Below are positions 17,860 through 28,966 of a stretch of DNA of 64,000 bases, piece by piece. Location of the stretch: NCBI GenBank assembly GCA_026706985.1, contig JAPOXR010000049.1, positions 1 to 64,000 on the forward strand, written 5' to 3'. This stretch comes from Paracoccaceae bacterium. Its GTDB lineage: Bacteria > Pseudomonadota > Alphaproteobacteria > Rhodobacterales > Rhodobacteraceae. The notes below the pieces were generated by a model. The model was not told the DNA's origin and searched no databases. It was given only the letters and a program-made list of their open reading frames with translations. Position 1 is the stretch's first letter. Each line of letters starts with the position of its first letter. The position numbers were made by a program, and so were the translations under genes.

Positions 17860-19356
17860 ATGCCCGGTTCGGGACTGGATGTGACGGGGGCCACGCTGGC
17901 AGAGTTGGGCCTGCATCAGGCACCGGATCCGGAGATCCGCTCCAGTGGCATTTGCCTGAACAGCGGCGGAGCCGAAAGTGGTTTCCTATTTGCCGCACTC
18001 CCGGGTTCAAACCGGCATGGTGCCGAATTTGCCGGTGAGGCGCTGGACCGGGGAGCTGTGGCCATTCTCACGGATCAATGCGGTGCCGGGATCGTGGCTA
18101 ATTCGCTCGCCGGGACAAAGGCGCAGCTGGTGGTGGTGGAGAATCCTCATGCGGAGCTTGCGAGGGTGGCCGCGCGATGGTTTGCCGCGGCGCCGGCTAC
18201 GGCGGTTGCGGTGACCGGAACCAATGGCAAAACATCGGTGGTGTCGATGTGCAGGCAGATCTGGCAACTTCTCGGTCGTAATGCGGTGAGTTGTGGAACG
18301 CTTGGCATTGAAGGCGTTTATTCGGCGCGCCTTCAGCATACAACACCGGATCCGGTTACGCTGCACAGGCATCTGGCCGGCATGGCTGCACAAGGTGTTT
18401 CACACGTGGCATTGGAGGCATCCTCGCACGGGCTTGCGCAATATCGGTTGGACGGCGTTGCGCTCAGCGCTGCCGCATTCACCAATCTGACGCATGACCA
18501 TCTTGACTATCACGTCGATGAGAAATCCTATTTCAATGCCAAGGCGGGGCTTTTTGACCGGGTGCTGGACCCGGGTGCGGCAGCTGTGATCTGCACCGGG
18601 AGCCCGTACGGCACCGACATGGCCGCCATTGCGGCGGCCCGTGGTCAGCGGGTTTTGACCATCGGCGGCACCGGTGCGGATATCGAAATGCTGGCGCAAC
18701 GCGCTGCCGGAACCGGGCAGAGCGTGAGGTTTTCGTGGGAAGGGGGGCAGCATCAGATTTCGCTCGGACTTATCGGCGAATTTCAGGCTTGGAATCTGTT
18801 GACCGCAGTCGGCTTGGTCATCGCCGCTGGTGAGGATCCGGAGGCCGTTATTGCGGTACTGGATCAGATCCGCCCTGTGCCTGGACGCATGCAACTGGCG
18901 GCGCGGCGGGAAAACGGTGCCGCGGTTTTCGTCGATTACGCGCATACGCCGGATGCGTTGCAAGCTTCCCTGAGCGCCCTGAGGCAGCATTGTCTGGGGC
19001 GTCTGGTTGTGCTGTTCGGAGCCGGTGGCGACCGTGACCGGAAGAAGCGGCCGGCAATGGGTGGTGTGGCGCAGACGGAGGCTGATGCGGTGATTATCAC
19101 CGACGACAATCCGCGCAATGAGGATCCGGCATCCATCCGCTCCGAGATTCTCGGCGCATGCCGCGACTGCCTGGAGGTCGGCGACCGGGCGGAAGCCATT
19201 CTGCGCGGCGTTGCCATGCTGGGTCCCGGAGATGTCCTGTTGGTCGCCGGCAAAGGCCATGAGTCGGGTCAGGAAATTGCCGGTGTCACGCACCCGTTTG
19301 ACGATGTTGAACAGGCGAGCATGGCTGCCCATATTCTGGATGGTCAGGGTGCATGA
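17860..19356 (+). CDS. murE: UDP-MurNAc-tripeptide synthetase (meso-DAP adding)
   Basis: 498 residues from ATG 17860, 5 bp after the ftsI stop; the track ORF has a 39-codon false extension. Mur ligase adding the third stem residue. Seen: P-loop VTGTNGKTSV, TTPDPVTLHRHLAGM, HTPDALQASL, and DNPRNEDP, the DNPR motif that marks specificity for meso-diaminopimelate. The C-terminus has GKGHESGQEI. It overlaps murF by 4 bp. Confidence 0.95.
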   Translation: MPGSGLDVTGATLAELGLHQAPDPEIRSSGICLNSGGAESGFLFAALPGSNRHGAEFAGEALDRGAVAILTDQCGAGIVANSLAGTKAQLVVVENPHAELARVAARWFAAAPATAVAVTGTNGKTSVVSMCRQIWQLLGRNAVSCGTLGIEGVYSARLQHTTPDPVTLHRHLAGMAAQGVSHVALEASSHGLAQYRLDGVALSAAAFTNLTHDHLDYHVDEKSYFNAKAGLFDRVLDPGAAAVICTGSPYGTDMAAIAAARGQRVLTIGGTGADIEMLAQRAAGTGQSVRFSWEGGQHQISLGLIGEFQAWNLLTAVGLVIAAGEDPEAVIAVLDQIRPVPGRMQLAARRENGAAVFVDYAHTPDALQASLSALRQHCLGRLVVLFGAGGDRDRKKRPAMGGVAQTEADAVIITDDNPRNEDPASIRSEILGACRDCLEVGDRAEAILRGVAMLGPGDVLLVAGKGHESGQEIAGVTHPFDDVEQASMAAHILDGQGA

Positions 19357-20774
19357 CATTGTGGCGGAGCAGTGACGCGGAACGCGCGTGCGGCGGCGTT
19401 TCCACCCGCGCCTGGGCGGCGACCGGAGTTTCGATTGATACCCGCTCGCTGGCTGCGGGCGATCTGTTTGTGGCGCTGACCGACCGCAGAGATGGGCATG
19501 ACTTTCTTGCGCCGGCTTTCGAAGCCGGTGCCGCGGCTGGATTGGTCTCCCATATCCCGGAAACGGCACCGCCGGAGTTGCCGCTATTGGTTGTGCCGGA
19601 TGTGCTGCAGGCACTGGAGCGGCTTGGCGTCGCCGCCCGGCGCAGGATGAATGGCAAAATCATTGCTGTCACCGGTTCCGTGGGAAAGACTTCGACCAAG
19701 GAAATGCTGCGTCTGGTACTGTCGCGGCAAGGGCGGACACATGCCGCCGAACACAGCTACAACAATCATTGGGGCGTGCCGCTGACGCTGGCGCGTATGC
19801 CACCCGACACGGAATATGCGGTGATTGAGATCGGCATGAGTCACGCCGGTGAAATCGAGCCGTTGAGCCGACTCGTGCGACCGGATATCGGCATGATCAC
19901 TGAAATCGCGCCGGCGCATCTAGCCGCATTCGATTCGATTGCGGAGATCGCGGAGGAAAAAGCCGCCATTTTCGCCGGAATGGATCCCGGCGGCTGTGCG
20001 GTATTGAATGCCGATACCGAAATGTTCGGGATTCTACGGGCGGGTGCGAAGCGTGCGCAGGCGCATATCGTGACTTTTGGTGGAAACGCCTCGGCCCGGT
20101 TCCGGCTCGAAGAGGCACGAATGACGGAGAATGGGACGGTTATTCGATTTTCCGGCGATGCCGGGCCTCAATGCGCTATGCTGGGCACGCATGGCGACCA
20201 CTTTGCCCGCAACGCCGTCGGTGTGTTCGCTGCAGTTTCGGCCTTGGAGGCGGATGTGACAATCGCTTCATTGGATATCCGGCATTGGACACCGCCTCCC
20301 GGACGCGGTGCCGAGAGCGAAATCATCCTTGATGAGGAGAAACCACCGCTGCGCCTGATTGACGACGCTTTCAACGCGAATCCGGCCTCGCTCCAGGCAG
20401 CGCTCGAGTTGCTGGCGGCGAGGCCGGCAGCCGGCAGCGATGGAACGCAACGCAAAATCGCCATTCTCGGCGACATGCTGGAACTCGGCAGCGGTGAAGC
20501 CGTCATGCACCGGGATGTCGCGGCACTGCCGGCGATCGGATATTTGACCAAACTGCACTGTGCCGGAGCATTGATGCGCCACCTCTATGACCGGCTTCCG
20601 TCAGACCGCCGCGGCATCTGGCGCGCGACTTCGGATGAGCTGGCGGCGGAGGTGAAGCGGCTGGTGGCACCCGGCGATCTGATTCTTGTAAAGGGGTCGA
20701 AAAGTTCGCGTGTTTCGGTAATCGCGGACGCGATCCGTAGGCTTGGCATCGAAGCTCCGGAGGAGGTTGTGTGA
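19353..20774 (+). CDS. murF: UDP-MurNAc-tripeptide D-alanyl-D-alanine ligase
   Basis: 473 residues. It adds D-Ala-D-Ala to complete the pentapeptide. Seen: GVSIDTRSLAAGDLFVAL, P-loop VTGSVGKTSTKEML, EHSYNNHWGVPLTLARMP, IEIGMSHAGEIEPLS, and DDAFNANPASLQAALE. Start by ATGA overlap with murE; mraY follows with no gap. Substrate is produced by MurE and Ddl, both in this cluster. Confidence 0.95.
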   Translation: MTLWRSSDAERACGGVSTRAWAATGVSIDTRSLAAGDLFVALTDRRDGHDFLAPAFEAGAAAGLVSHIPETAPPELPLLVVPDVLQALERLGVAARRRMNGKIIAVTGSVGKTSTKEMLRLVLSRQGRTHAAEHSYNNHWGVPLTLARMPPDTEYAVIEIGMSHAGEIEPLSRLVRPDIGMITEIAPAHLAAFDSIAEIAEEKAAIFAGMDPGGCAVLNADTEMFGILRAGAKRAQAHIVTFGGNASARFRLEEARMTENGTVIRFSGDAGPQCAMLGTHGDHFARNAVGVFAAVSALEADVTIASLDIRHWTPPPGRGAESEIILDEEKPPLRLIDDAFNANPASLQAALELLAARPAAGSDGTQRKIAILGDMLELGSGEAVMHRDVAALPAIGYLTKLHCAGALMRHLYDRLPSDRRGIWRATSDELAAEVKRLVAPGDLILVKGSKSSRVSVIADAIRRLGIEAPEEVV

Positions 20775-21860
20775 ATGCTGTATCTGTTGACCGGCTATTC
20801 CGATGGCGGTGATTTTTTCAACCTGTTCCGTTATATCACATTCCGGGCCAGCGGTGCCTTGGTGACAGCCCTGCTGTTCGGATTTCTCTGCGGCCGGCCA
20901 TTGATCAATTTTCTCAAAAGATGGCAGCGGAACGGACAACCGATCCGGGAAGACGGCCCCGAGAGTCACCGCACCACAAAAGCGGGCACGCCGACCATGG
21001 GCGGTATCCTGATTCTCGGAGCTGTAGTGCTTTCCACATTGTTATGGGCGAAACCCGATAACCCCTATGTCTGGACCGTGTTGTTTGTGACACTTGCATT
21101 CGGATGCCTCGGCATAGCCGATGACTATAAGAAACTGTCCTCCGGCAGTTCCAAGGGTCTGACGGCAAGACTGCGTTTCGGCATCGGGCTGGCGATCGCA
21201 GCGATCGCTTCGGCAGCGGCATTGGGTGCGCACCCGCCGGAGCTGTCCGGTGCCCTCGCATTTCCAATCTTCAAGGATCTCCTGCTTGATCTGGGGATAT
21301 TCTTTGTACCGTTCGCTATGATTGTCATCGTTGGATCCGCCAATGCGGTCAATCTGACCGACGGATTGGACGGGCTCGCAATCATGCCGGTCATGATCGC
21401 CGCCAGTGCGCTCGGCATTATCGCCTATACCGTCGGCCGGGCGGATTTCACCGAATATCTGGATGTGCACTACGTGCCGGGAACCGGAGAATTGCTGATA
21501 TTCGCAGCTGGCCTGATCGGCGGTGGCCTCGGATTTCTCTGGTATAATGCGCCTCCGGCTGCCGTCTTCATGGGAGATACCGGTTCGCTGGCGCTCGGAG
21601 GTGCCGTCGGCAGCATTGCGGTGGCCACCAAGCATGAGCTGGTGCATGCCATCATCGGCGGGATTTTCGTCGTTGAGGCGTTGAGTGTGATTATTCAGGT
21701 GCTTTATTTCAAGGCGACCGGCAAACGGGTGTTTCTGATGGCGCCGATTCATCATCATTTTGAAAAACGTGGCTGGGCAGAGCCGCAGATCGTCATTCGC
21801 TTCTGGATCATCGCGCTGATTCTGGCTCTGGTGGGCCTGTCGACGCTGAAAGTCCGGTAA
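20775..21860 (+). CDS. mraY: Phospho-MurNAc-pentapeptide translocase
   Basis: 361 residues, about ten membrane helices. It links phospho-MurNAc-pentapeptide to undecaprenyl phosphate, making lipid I. Seen: [11 protein letters not shown], the acidic pair in [37 protein letters not shown], and the cytoplasmic HHHFEKRGW loop near the C-terminus. Normal length. Confidence 0.96.
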   Translation: MLYLLTGYSDGGDFFNLFRYITFRASGALVTALLFGFLCGRPLINFLKRWQRNGQPIREDGPESHRTTKAGTPTMGGILILGAVVLSTLLWAKPDNPYVWTVLFVTLAFGCLGIADDYKKLSSGSSKGLTARLRFGIGLAIAAIASAAALGAHPPELSGALAFPIFKDLLLDLGIFFVPFAMIVIVGSANAVNLTDGLDGLAIMPVMIAASALGIIAYTVGRADFTEYLDVHYVPGTGELLIFAAGLIGGGLGFLWYNAPPAAVFMGDTGSLALGGAVGSIAVATKHELVHAIIGGIFVVEALSVIIQVLYFKATGKRVFLMAPIHHHFEKRGWAEPQIVIRFWIIALILALVGLSTLKVR

Positions 21861-21861
21861 G

Positions 21862-23220
21862 ATGCCCGGCTTCTCCGGATTTCGGTATGCGGTGCTGGGA
21901 TTGGGCAGATCCGGTCTGGCGACATGCCGGATGCTGGCCGGGTCCGGTGCGGAAGTGCTGGCTTGGGACGAATCCGCTGAGGCGCGGGACAGGGCGGCCG
22001 GCACGGGTGTCACCCTTTGCGATCTTTCGCCGCCCTTTGCCTGGGACGATGTCCACGCATTGATCGTATCGCCGGGAATTCCACATCTCTATCCCAAGCC
22101 CAATGCCATTGTTGCCGCCGCGATGCGTGCCGGGGTGCGGCTCGACAATGATGTCGGTCTGTTCTTCACCGCCCACGGTGCCTGTGCCTCGCCGCCGACT
22201 GTGATCGCGGTCACGGGTTCCAACGGCAAATCGACGACAGCTTCTCTCATCAATCACACACTCACTGTAAGCGGCCGGTCCTCGGTGCTGATCGGAAATA
22301 TCGGCCGGGCTGTATTTGACAGGGATGATTCCACCGCCGGCGAATTCCTGGTGGTGGAGATTTCCTCCTATCAGGCGGAACTTGCGCGTTGTCTGGAGCC
22401 GGATGTGGCGGTGTTTCTGAACCTGACACCGGATCATCTGGATCGGCATGGCGGACAGGGTGGGTATTTCGCTGCCAAGTGCCGGCTTTTCGCCGGCAGA
22501 AAACTGCGCATGGCGGTGATCGGTGTCGACGAAGAGGAGGGGTGTTATCTTGCCTCCCGCATTCCTCCCGACCGGCTGGTCCGCATCTCGGCACAGAGGG
22601 ATCTCTCGCAACATGGCGACGCGGTGTTCATGTCCGATGGCCGTTTGGTCAGTGGAACGGAAGTGGTCTGTGATCTCGGCGCAATGCGCGGACTTTCGGG
22701 ATCGCATAATCAGCAGAATGCGTGTGCCGCCTTTGCCGCACTCCGCGCCGCCGGGCTTACACTGGATCAGATCACTGCCGGCCTGGAGTCTTTTCCCGGT
22801 TTGCGTCACCGCAGTCAGATCGTCGCCGAGCACAATGGAATTCTGTTTGTGAATGACTCCAAGGCCACGAACGCAGAGAGTGCCGGCAAGGCACTCGAAG
22901 GTCACAGGAATATCCGGTGGATCGCCGGTGGATTGGGCAAGGAGGGCGGCATCGGCGGGCTGGCTGGGCAGATGGGCAATGTCCGCAAAGCCTATCTGAT
23001 CGGCCATTCGGGTCGTGAATTCGCCCTGCAGCTGGGATCGCTGCCGCATATGCTCTGCGAAACAATGCCGTCGGCGGTGGCTTCGGCGGTTGCCGATGCC
23101 AGACCCGGCGACACGGTATTGCTGGCGCCGGCGGCGGCGAGTTTCGATCAGTACCCCGATTTTGAGGTGCGCGGTGACCATTTCATAGACGAAGTGGAGC
23201 GTTGCCTGAAGAAGGGATAA
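21862..23220 (+). CDS. murD: UDP-MurNAc-L-alanine:D-glutamate ligase
   Basis: 452 residues. Mur ligase adding D-Glu. An N-terminal Rossmann-like UDP domain (YAVLGLGRSGLATCRML), P-loop VTGSNGKSTTASLI, LNLTPDHLDRHG, then FVNDSKATNAESAGKAL and LAPAAASFDQYPDFEVRGDHF, both MurD signatures. It begins 1 bp after mraY and is followed by a 133-bp gap before ftsW, the widest inside the mur block. Confidence 0.95.
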   Translation: MPGFSGFRYAVLGLGRSGLATCRMLAGSGAEVLAWDESAEARDRAAGTGVTLCDLSPPFAWDDVHALIVSPGIPHLYPKPNAIVAAAMRAGVRLDNDVGLFFTAHGACASPPTVIAVTGSNGKSTTASLINHTLTVSGRSSVLIGNIGRAVFDRDDSTAGEFLVVEISSYQAELARCLEPDVAVFLNLTPDHLDRHGGQGGYFAAKCRLFAGRKLRMAVIGVDEEEGCYLASRIPPDRLVRISAQRDLSQHGDAVFMSDGRLVSGTEVVCDLGAMRGLSGSHNQQNACAAFAALRAAGLTLDQITAGLESFPGLRHRSQIVAEHNGILFVNDSKATNAESAGKALEGHRNIRWIAGGLGKEGGIGGLAGQMGNVRKAYLIGHSGREFALQLGSLPHMLCETMPSAVASAVADARPGDTVLLAPAAASFDQYPDFEVRGDHFIDEVERCLKKG

Positions 23221-23353
23221 CCGCGGATTCCGGGGCGCGTGCATTCTTTTGATCAATTATTTCAGCTGACATCTTTTGCACCGGCAGAGAATTTGCTAAA
23301 CTCCCGGGAAATTCGACCGTCAAGAGTCGACATATCGAGCAGATTGCAGAGCA

Positions 23354-24532
23354 ATGACCGAGATCATTCATGGTTCCGCCTATTCCCGGACGTGGGAGCC
23401 AATTCTTTCCCGTTGGCTGCGCACAGTCGATCGTGGACTGATTGTCTCGGTCTTTGTGCTTTATCTTCTTGGCCTGTTGCTCTGCTTTGCGGCGACTCCG
23501 CATATTGCCGACCGGATGGAGTTGGACCAGTTTCATTTTGTCTACAGGCAGGCGGCATTCGGGCTGATCGCAATCGTGGTGATGCTGGCAATTTCCGCGC
23601 TGTCAACGGATTCGGCGCGGCGCGTCGGGGTGGTGGTTTTCGGGATGGCCTTCATCGGCCTGTTGCTGTTGCCCATCTTGGGAACCGATTACGGCAAAGG
23701 AGCCGTGCGTTGGTTTTCGCTGCCGTTCGGTTCGTTGCAGCCATCTGAATTTCTGAAGCCGGGATTCGTCATTGTGGCCGCCTGGTTTATTGCCGGCTCA
23801 AAGCAGGCAGCCGGGCCACCCGGCAAACGCTTGTCGCTGGGACTGGCGGTGCTGTTGGTGATGTTGTTGGCAATGCAGCCGGATTTCGGGCAGGCAAGCC
23901 TGATTATTTTTGGTTGGTCTGTGCTCTACTTCATGTCCGGCGCGGCGGTTTTTCCGCTCGTCGGTATTGCCGCTGCAGTGGTTGCCGCGGGCGTGCTGTT
24001 CTACAACACGTCGGAGCATTTCGCCCGCCGCATTTCCAATTATGTGAGCGGCGAGATTGGTTCCAATTCGCAGCTCGCAATCGCGATGAACGCCATTCAG
24101 GAAGGCGGTTTCTTCGGCGTCGGCGTCGGCGAAGGCACGGTGAAGCGGATCCTGCCGGATGCGCATACCGATTTTGTCGTCGCCGTGGCAGCCGAGGAGT
24201 ATGGGTTTGGACTGGTGTTGATCTTGATCGGCATCTACTGCTTCATCTGCATGCGCGCCTTCCTGCTCTCGGGGCGTGCCACCGATCCTTTCATCAGGCT
24301 GGCAGGAAATGGTCTCGCGGCGATGTTCGGCGTGCAGGCCTTCATCCATATTGCGGTATCCGCAGGTCTGCTGCCGGCCAAGGGATTGACGCTGCCCTTT
24401 ATCTCCTATGGCGGTTCATCCATGATTTCCATCGCTGTCGGCCTCGGCATGCTGTTGGCTTTCACCCGCAATGCGTCCGCCGACAGCGAAGAAGAAGACC
24501 GGCGCGGGCGATCCGTGTTTTTTGACGAATGA
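23354..24532 (+). CDS. ftsW: Septal peptidoglycan glycosyltransferase FtsW
   Basis: 392 residues, SEDS family, about ten membrane segments. It polymerises lipid II with FtsI. Seen: TDYGKGAVRWFSLPFGSLQPSEFLKPGFV, MLLAMQPDFGQASLI (containing the SEDS acidic position), GGFFGVGVGEGTVKRILPDAHTDFVVAVAAEEYGF, and LLPAKGLTLPFISYGGSSMI. The 133-bp upstream gap has a TTGCAC...TAAACT pair that might be an internal promoter. Overlaps murG by 4 bp. Confidence 0.95.
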   Translation: MTEIIHGSAYSRTWEPILSRWLRTVDRGLIVSVFVLYLLGLLLCFAATPHIADRMELDQFHFVYRQAAFGLIAIVVMLAISALSTDSARRVGVVVFGMAFIGLLLLPILGTDYGKGAVRWFSLPFGSLQPSEFLKPGFVIVAAWFIAGSKQAAGPPGKRLSLGLAVLLVMLLAMQPDFGQASLIIFGWSVLYFMSGAAVFPLVGIAAAVVAAGVLFYNTSEHFARRISNYVSGEIGSNSQLAIAMNAIQEGGFFGVGVGEGTVKRILPDAHTDFVVAVAAEEYGFGLVLILIGIYCFICMRAFLLSGRATDPFIRLAGNGLAAMFGVQAFIHIAVSAGLLPAKGLTLPFISYGGSSMISIAVGLGMLLAFTRNASADSEEEDRRGRSVFFDE

Positions 24533-25632
24533 ATTCCGCTCGGAGTCCGCTGCTCATTCTCGCAGCCGGCGGAACCGGCGGTCACATTTTTCCGGCTCAG
24601 GCTCTGGCGGAGGAAATGCTGTCGCGGGGTTGGCGGGTGTCACTATGGACCGATCATCGGGGCAAGCGGTTTCTGAAGAGATTTCCTGAAGGGGCGGAAA
24701 TCAGGCAGATTCCCACGGCGTCTTTCTCACAGGGGAGCGGCATTTCCCGATTCTTTGTGCCATTGAAGATTCTTGCCGGCATCCTGATTTCCTTGCTGCG
24801 GATACTCCGTGAGCGCCCGGCGGCGGTCGCCGGATTTGGCGGCTACCCAGCCTTTCCGCCACTGATCGCGGCATGGCTGGCGGGCAATCCGAGGCTGATT
24901 CATGAACAGAACGGGGTGCTTGGGAGGGTTAACAGGATCCTTGCCCGGCGGGTCGATCTTGTTGTCTGCGGTGCGGTGTCAACCCGATTGCCGGAAGGGG
25001 TGAAATCGGTGAACGCAGGCAATCCGGTCCGCGGCAGCATTCTTGGTCTGGCGGCTTCACCCTATGAATGGCCATCGGAAGGGACGGTGAACATCCTGGT
25101 TCTCGGAGGCAGTCAGGGCGCGAAGATACTGGATCAACTGGTACCCTCCGCAATGACGAAACTTCCACCGCATATCCGCGACCGGCTGCACATCACCCAG
25201 CAGGTCCGGGGTTGCCATAATCAAGCGGTTGAGCGTTATTACCAGGAATTCGGCGTCGCCTGCGAGATTGCGGCTTTTTTTGAAGATGTTCCGAAGCGTC
25301 TGGCTGCGGCGCATCTGGTGATCGCCAGAGCCGGTGCCTCGACGCTGGCAGAGATCGCTGTCATGGGCAGACCATCCTTGCTGATCCCCTTCGCGGCGGC
25401 GGCCAATAACCACCAGACCGCCAATGCCGAGAGTTTTGCAGATATCGGTGCAGCGATTTCTATCACTGAAGCCGATTCGACGGCGGAACGGCTCTCGGAA
25501 GCGGTGTTGAAGATGATTGCCGAGCCACAGGTGGCAATCAGGATGGCGGCGGCGGCGGCGGCGGCCGCACGCCCGAACGCCGCTGCCGATTTTGCCGATT
25601 CGGTCGAGGAAATCGCGGGCGGAAAATCATGA
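24529..25632 (+). CDS. murG: UDP-GlcNAc:lipid I N-acetylglucosaminyltransferase
   Basis: 367 residues, GT28 GT-B fold, membrane-associated, making lipid II. Seen: [19 protein letters not shown] (lipid I site), [31 protein letters not shown], the UDP-GlcNAc site [23 protein letters not shown], and NNHQTANA. The C-terminal region has a run of Ala codons ([17 protein letters not shown]). ATGA overlaps on both sides. Confidence 0.95.
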   Translation: MNSARSPLLILAAGGTGGHIFPAQALAEEMLSRGWRVSLWTDHRGKRFLKRFPEGAEIRQIPTASFSQGSGISRFFVPLKILAGILISLLRILRERPAAVAGFGGYPAFPPLIAAWLAGNPRLIHEQNGVLGRVNRILARRVDLVVCGAVSTRLPEGVKSVNAGNPVRGSILGLAASPYEWPSEGTVNILVLGGSQGAKILDQLVPSAMTKLPPHIRDRLHITQQVRGCHNQAVERYYQEFGVACEIAAFFEDVPKRLAAAHLVIARAGASTLAEIAVMGRPSLLIPFAAAANNHQTANAESFADIGAAISITEADSTAERLSEAVLKMIAEPQVAIRMAAAAAAAARPNAAADFADSVEEIAGGKS

Positions 25633-27047
25633 ATCTCGGCCTTCCCACCAAGCTGCCGCAGCAGCAGTTGGGGTCGATACATTTTATCGGCATCGGCGGC
25701 ATTGGAATGTCCGGGATCGCTGAAGTTCTGATTAATCACGGTTATCAGGTGCAGGGGTCCGACATCGCGGCGACAAAACTCACGCAGCGGTTGGAGCTGC
25801 TGGGCGCACGGACCAGCATCGGTCACTCGGAAGCCAATATCGCCGATGCCGAGGTGGTGGTTGTCTCCTCCGCCATCAAATCCGCCAATCCGGAATTGCG
25901 GGAGGCGAGGCGGCGACGGCTGCCAATTGTCCGCCGTGCGGAGATGCTTGCCGAATTGATGCGGTTGAAGTCCAATATCGCGATTGCCGGGACGCATGGT
26001 AAGACCACGACGACCACAATCGTCGCGACGCTTTTGGATCAGGGTGGTTTCGACCCGACAGTGGTCAATGGCGGCATTATCCATGCCTATGAATCCAATG
26101 CCAGGCTGGGGGCTGGTGCATGGATGGTTGTGGAAGCGGATGAAAGCGACGGAACATTTGTCAAACTGCCGGCGACAATTGCCATCGTGACCAATATCGA
26201 TCCGGAGCATCTTGATCATTACGGCAGTTTCAAAAAACTCCGTCAGGCCTTCGACTCCTTTGTGTCTAACATCCCATTCTATGGCTTTGCGGTATGTTGC
26301 ATTGATCACCCCGAGGTGCGTTCGCTGGTGCAGCGGATCACCGACCGCAGAATCGTCACCTACGGGTTTGACTCCGATGCCGATATCCGCGCCACGGGTT
26401 TGAGCTTCGATGGCGGCAATTCACGATTCGATGTCATCTTCGGCGATGGCGGCAAGCCGATGCAGGACTGCTTTCTGCCGATGCCCGGGGAGCACAATGT
26501 GTCGAATGCGCTGGCAGCGATCGCTGTCGCCTCTCGGCTGGGGATGCCGGCGGCTGAAATCAAGCAGGCGCTTGCCGGCTTCGCCGGAGTGAACCGGCGC
26601 TTCACAAAGGTCGGTGAGGTCGATGGAGTCACCATTATTGACGATTACGCGCATCATCCGGTTGAAATTGCCGCTGTCCTGAAGGCTGCGCGTTCGGCAA
26701 CAGCGGGCAGGATCATCGCCATTCATCAACCACACCGTTTTACGCGGCTTTCCGACCTCTTTGACGATTTCTGCACCTGTTTTGACGGTGCCGACGCTGT
26801 CGCTATTGCCGATGTGTATGCCGCCGGAGAGAAAGCGATCCCGGGTGCGGACAGGGACGCGCTCGTGCTGGCACTGAACCGCCGTTCAGGCAGTCATGCC
26901 GTGGCGTTGGACGGGCCCGACTCTCTGGTAGAATTTGTGCGTCGGGAGGCCAGGCAGGGTGATTTTGTGGTCTGTCTCGGTGCCGGCTCGATTTCGGCAT
27001 GGGCCAATGGACTTCCGGAAGCGCTTCGGTCGGCAGATGCAGGCTGA
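25629..27047 (+). CDS. murC: UDP-MurNAc:L-alanine ligase
   Basis: 472 residues. First Mur ligase, adding L-Ala. Seen: [19 protein letters not shown]-loop [79 protein letters not shown], and HQPHRFTRL. Normal length; overlaps murG by 4 bp and murB by 11 bp. Confidence 0.96.
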   Translation: MNLGLPTKLPQQQLGSIHFIGIGGIGMSGIAEVLINHGYQVQGSDIAATKLTQRLELLGARTSIGHSEANIADAEVVVVSSAIKSANPELREARRRRLPIVRRAEMLAELMRLKSNIAIAGTHGKTTTTTIVATLLDQGGFDPTVVNGGIIHAYESNARLGAGAWMVVEADESDGTFVKLPATIAIVTNIDPEHLDHYGSFKKLRQAFDSFVSNIPFYGFAVCCIDHPEVRSLVQRITDRRIVTYGFDSDADIRATGLSFDGGNSRFDVIFGDGGKPMQDCFLPMPGEHNVSNALAAIAVASRLGMPAAEIKQALAGFAGVNRRFTKVGEVDGVTIIDDYAHHPVEIAAVLKAARSATAGRIIAIHQPHRFTRLSDLFDDFCTCFDGADAVAIADVYAAGEKAIPGADRDALVLALNRRSGSHAVALDGPDSLVEFVRREARQGDFVVCLGAGSISAWANGLPEALRSADAG

Positions 27048-28023
27048 TAAAATCTCGTTCGGGAAAAGGCTGCCGGAGTGCCGCGGCAATCTTCTGCGTG
27101 CAAGGAGTCTTGCCGATCTTACATGGCTGCGGACCGGCGGCCCGGCGGATTGGTTTTTTCAGCCGGCTGATCTGGATGATCTGAGTGGCTTTCTGCGTCA
27201 TCTGGATGCTGCGGTTCCCATTTTTGTCATGGGTGTCGGCTCTAATATTATTGTGCGTGACGGTGGCATTGCCGGCATCGTCATCAGACTCGGCGGCACC
27301 TTCTCGAAGATCAGTATTAAGGGTGGGCTGGTGCGGGTTGGCGCCGCGGCACTCGATTCCCGCGTCGCGATGCGGGCGGCGGAAGCCGGCTGTGACCTGA
27401 CATTTCTCAGAACAATTCCGGGAACAATCGGCGGGGCGGTACGCATGAATGCGGGCTGCTATGGATCGTATTTGGCCGATGTCTGCAGAGAGATTACCAT
27501 TGTATCACGTTCCGGCGAATGCAGCCGGATCATTACGGGAAAGGAGTTCTTCGGATACCGGTGCAGTCAGGTTCCGGAAGCTGCGGTCGTGGTTGAGGCA
27601 GTGCTGGAATGTGAACGCCGGGACCCGGAGAAGCTGAAGAGCCGGATGGCGGGGCAAATCGCGCAGCGCGACGCGTCGCAGCCGACCGGTGTCCGCACAG
27701 CCGGTTCCGCTTTCCGCAATCCGGTCGGCTACTCCTCAACCGGCGAGGCGGATGATGATCACAGTCTGAAGGCATGGAAGCTCATTGAAGATGCCGGATT
27801 GCGCCGGCGGAGAGTCGGTTCAGCGGCGATTTCAGAAAAACATTCCAATTTTCTGGTCAATCTGGGTGACGCAACTGCAACAGACGTTGAAGCGCTTGGT
27901 GAGTTGATCCGGAAAACGGTTCGGAAAAACTCTGGAATAACGCTAGAGTGGGAGATCATTCGGATCGGCAGAAAGGAAATCCCGGCAGGGGATTTGCCGG
28001 ATCGAAAAAACGGACAGCCATAA
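27037..28023 (+). CDS. murB: UDP-N-acetylenolpyruvoylglucosamine reductase
   Basis: 328 residues from ATG 27037 (MQADKISF); the track start lies far inside murC and an alternative ATG at 27007 exists. FAD/NADPH enzyme producing UDP-MurNAc. Seen: [55 protein letters not shown] for FAD binding, YRCSQVP, GSAFRNP, and [18 protein letters not shown]. The short loops suit the Gly-rich type common in alphaproteobacteria. Confidence 0.93.
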   Translation: MQADKISFGKRLPECRGNLLRARSLADLTWLRTGGPADWFFQPADLDDLSGFLRHLDAAVPIFVMGVGSNIIVRDGGIAGIVIRLGGTFSKISIKGGLVRVGAAALDSRVAMRAAEAGCDLTFLRTIPGTIGGAVRMNAGCYGSYLADVCREITIVSRSGECSRIITGKEFFGYRCSQVPEAAVVVEAVLECERRDPEKLKSRMAGQIAQRDASQPTGVRTAGSAFRNPVGYSSTGEADDDHSLKAWKLIEDAGLRRRRVGSAAISEKHSNFLVNLGDATATDVEALGELIRKTVRKNSGITLEWEIIRIGRKEIPAGDLPDRKNGQP

Positions 28024-28048
28024 AGTCCGGGTTAATGCGGAGCAGGGC

Positions 28049-28966
28049 ATGTCGGGCAGGACAGCCAAACGCATCGCGGTGTTGAAAGGTGGTCCCTCAT
28101 CGGAACGCGAAGTTTCGTTGGTATCGGGACAGATGTGCGGCACCGCGCTGCGTGATGAGGGATTTGAGGTCGTAGAGGTCGATGTCGATCTCGGCCTGGC
28201 TGAAAAGCTGAAAGAAATTCAACCCGATGCCGTGTTCAATGCGCTGCACGGACGATGGGGGGAAGATGGCTGCGTTCAGGGCATCCTGGAATTGCTGCGC
28301 ATTCCCTACACGCATTCAGGGGTCGCGTCCTCTGCCATGGCCATGGACAAGCAAATCACGAAAGGGCTGGTTTACAAAACCGGCGGTGTGCCGACGCCGG
28401 GTTACCGGATTTTGCCGATTGCCGAATGTTCAGGTCAGCATCCGATGCGGCCACCCTATGTGCTCAAACCGCTGAATGAGGGTTCTTCGGTCGGAGTCGT
28501 CATTGTCGGCGAGGGTGACGCAGTTCCGGCATTTGCGGATGGCGATGTGGGGAACCGGATCCTGGTGGAGGAATATGTTCCAGGGCGCGAATTGACGGTG
28601 ACAGTGCATTTGGGCAGGGCGCTGACGGTAACTGAAATTGTTACCGACAATTGGTATGATTACGCGGCAAAATACGAACCTGGCGGATCACGGCACTTGG
28701 TTCCGGCAGAGATTCCGGGCCCGGTATCCGCCGCCTGCATGGTGTATGCCGAGACAGCACACCGGTTACTCGGCTGCAGGGGTATCAGCCGCACGGATTT
28801 TCGCTGGGATGACAGATCGGGCGTTGACGGATTGTTTGCCCTCGAAACCAATACCCAGCCGGGTATGACACCGACATCGCTATCGCCCGAACAGGCCGGA
28901 CATTGCGGAATTTCCTTCGCTGTTTTGTGCAGGCAACTGATCGAGGACGCCTCATGCCGCAGATAG
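28049..28966 (+). CDS. ddl: D-alanine--D-alanine ligase
   Basis: 305 residues, ATP-grasp. Makes D-Ala-D-Ala for MurF. Seen: AVLKGGPSSEREVSL, NALHGRWGEDGCVQG, VLKPLNEGSSVGVVIV, LVEEYVPGRELTVTV, and the Mg-binding ALETNTQPGMTPTSL. DdlB-type length and position between murB and ftsQ, as in other proteobacterial dcw clusters. It overlaps the chosen ftsQ start by 13 bp. Confidence 0.95.
   Translation: MSGRTAKRIAVLKGGPSSEREVSLVSGQMCGTALRDEGFEVVEVDVDLGLAEKLKEIQPDAVFNALHGRWGEDGCVQGILELLRIPYTHSGVASSAMAMDKQITKGLVYKTGGVPTPGYRILPIAECSGQHPMRPPYVLKPLNEGSSVGVVIVGEGDAVPAFADGDVGNRILVEEYVPGRELTVTVHLGRALTVTEIVTDNWYDYAAKYEPGGSRHLVPAEIPGPVSAACMVYAETAHRLLGCRGISRTDFRWDDRSGVDGLFALETNTQPGMTPTSLSPEQAGHCGISFAVLCRQLIEDASCRR

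Noticed and set aside
18400-19614. 404-aa minus-strand ORF opposite murE/murF
   Set aside because: No recognisable domain and complementary to two well-supported ligase genes.
21808-23256. 482-aa minus-strand ORF opposite murD
   Set aside because: His/Arg/Gly-rich composition typical of a shadow frame; murD on the plus strand has all family motifs.
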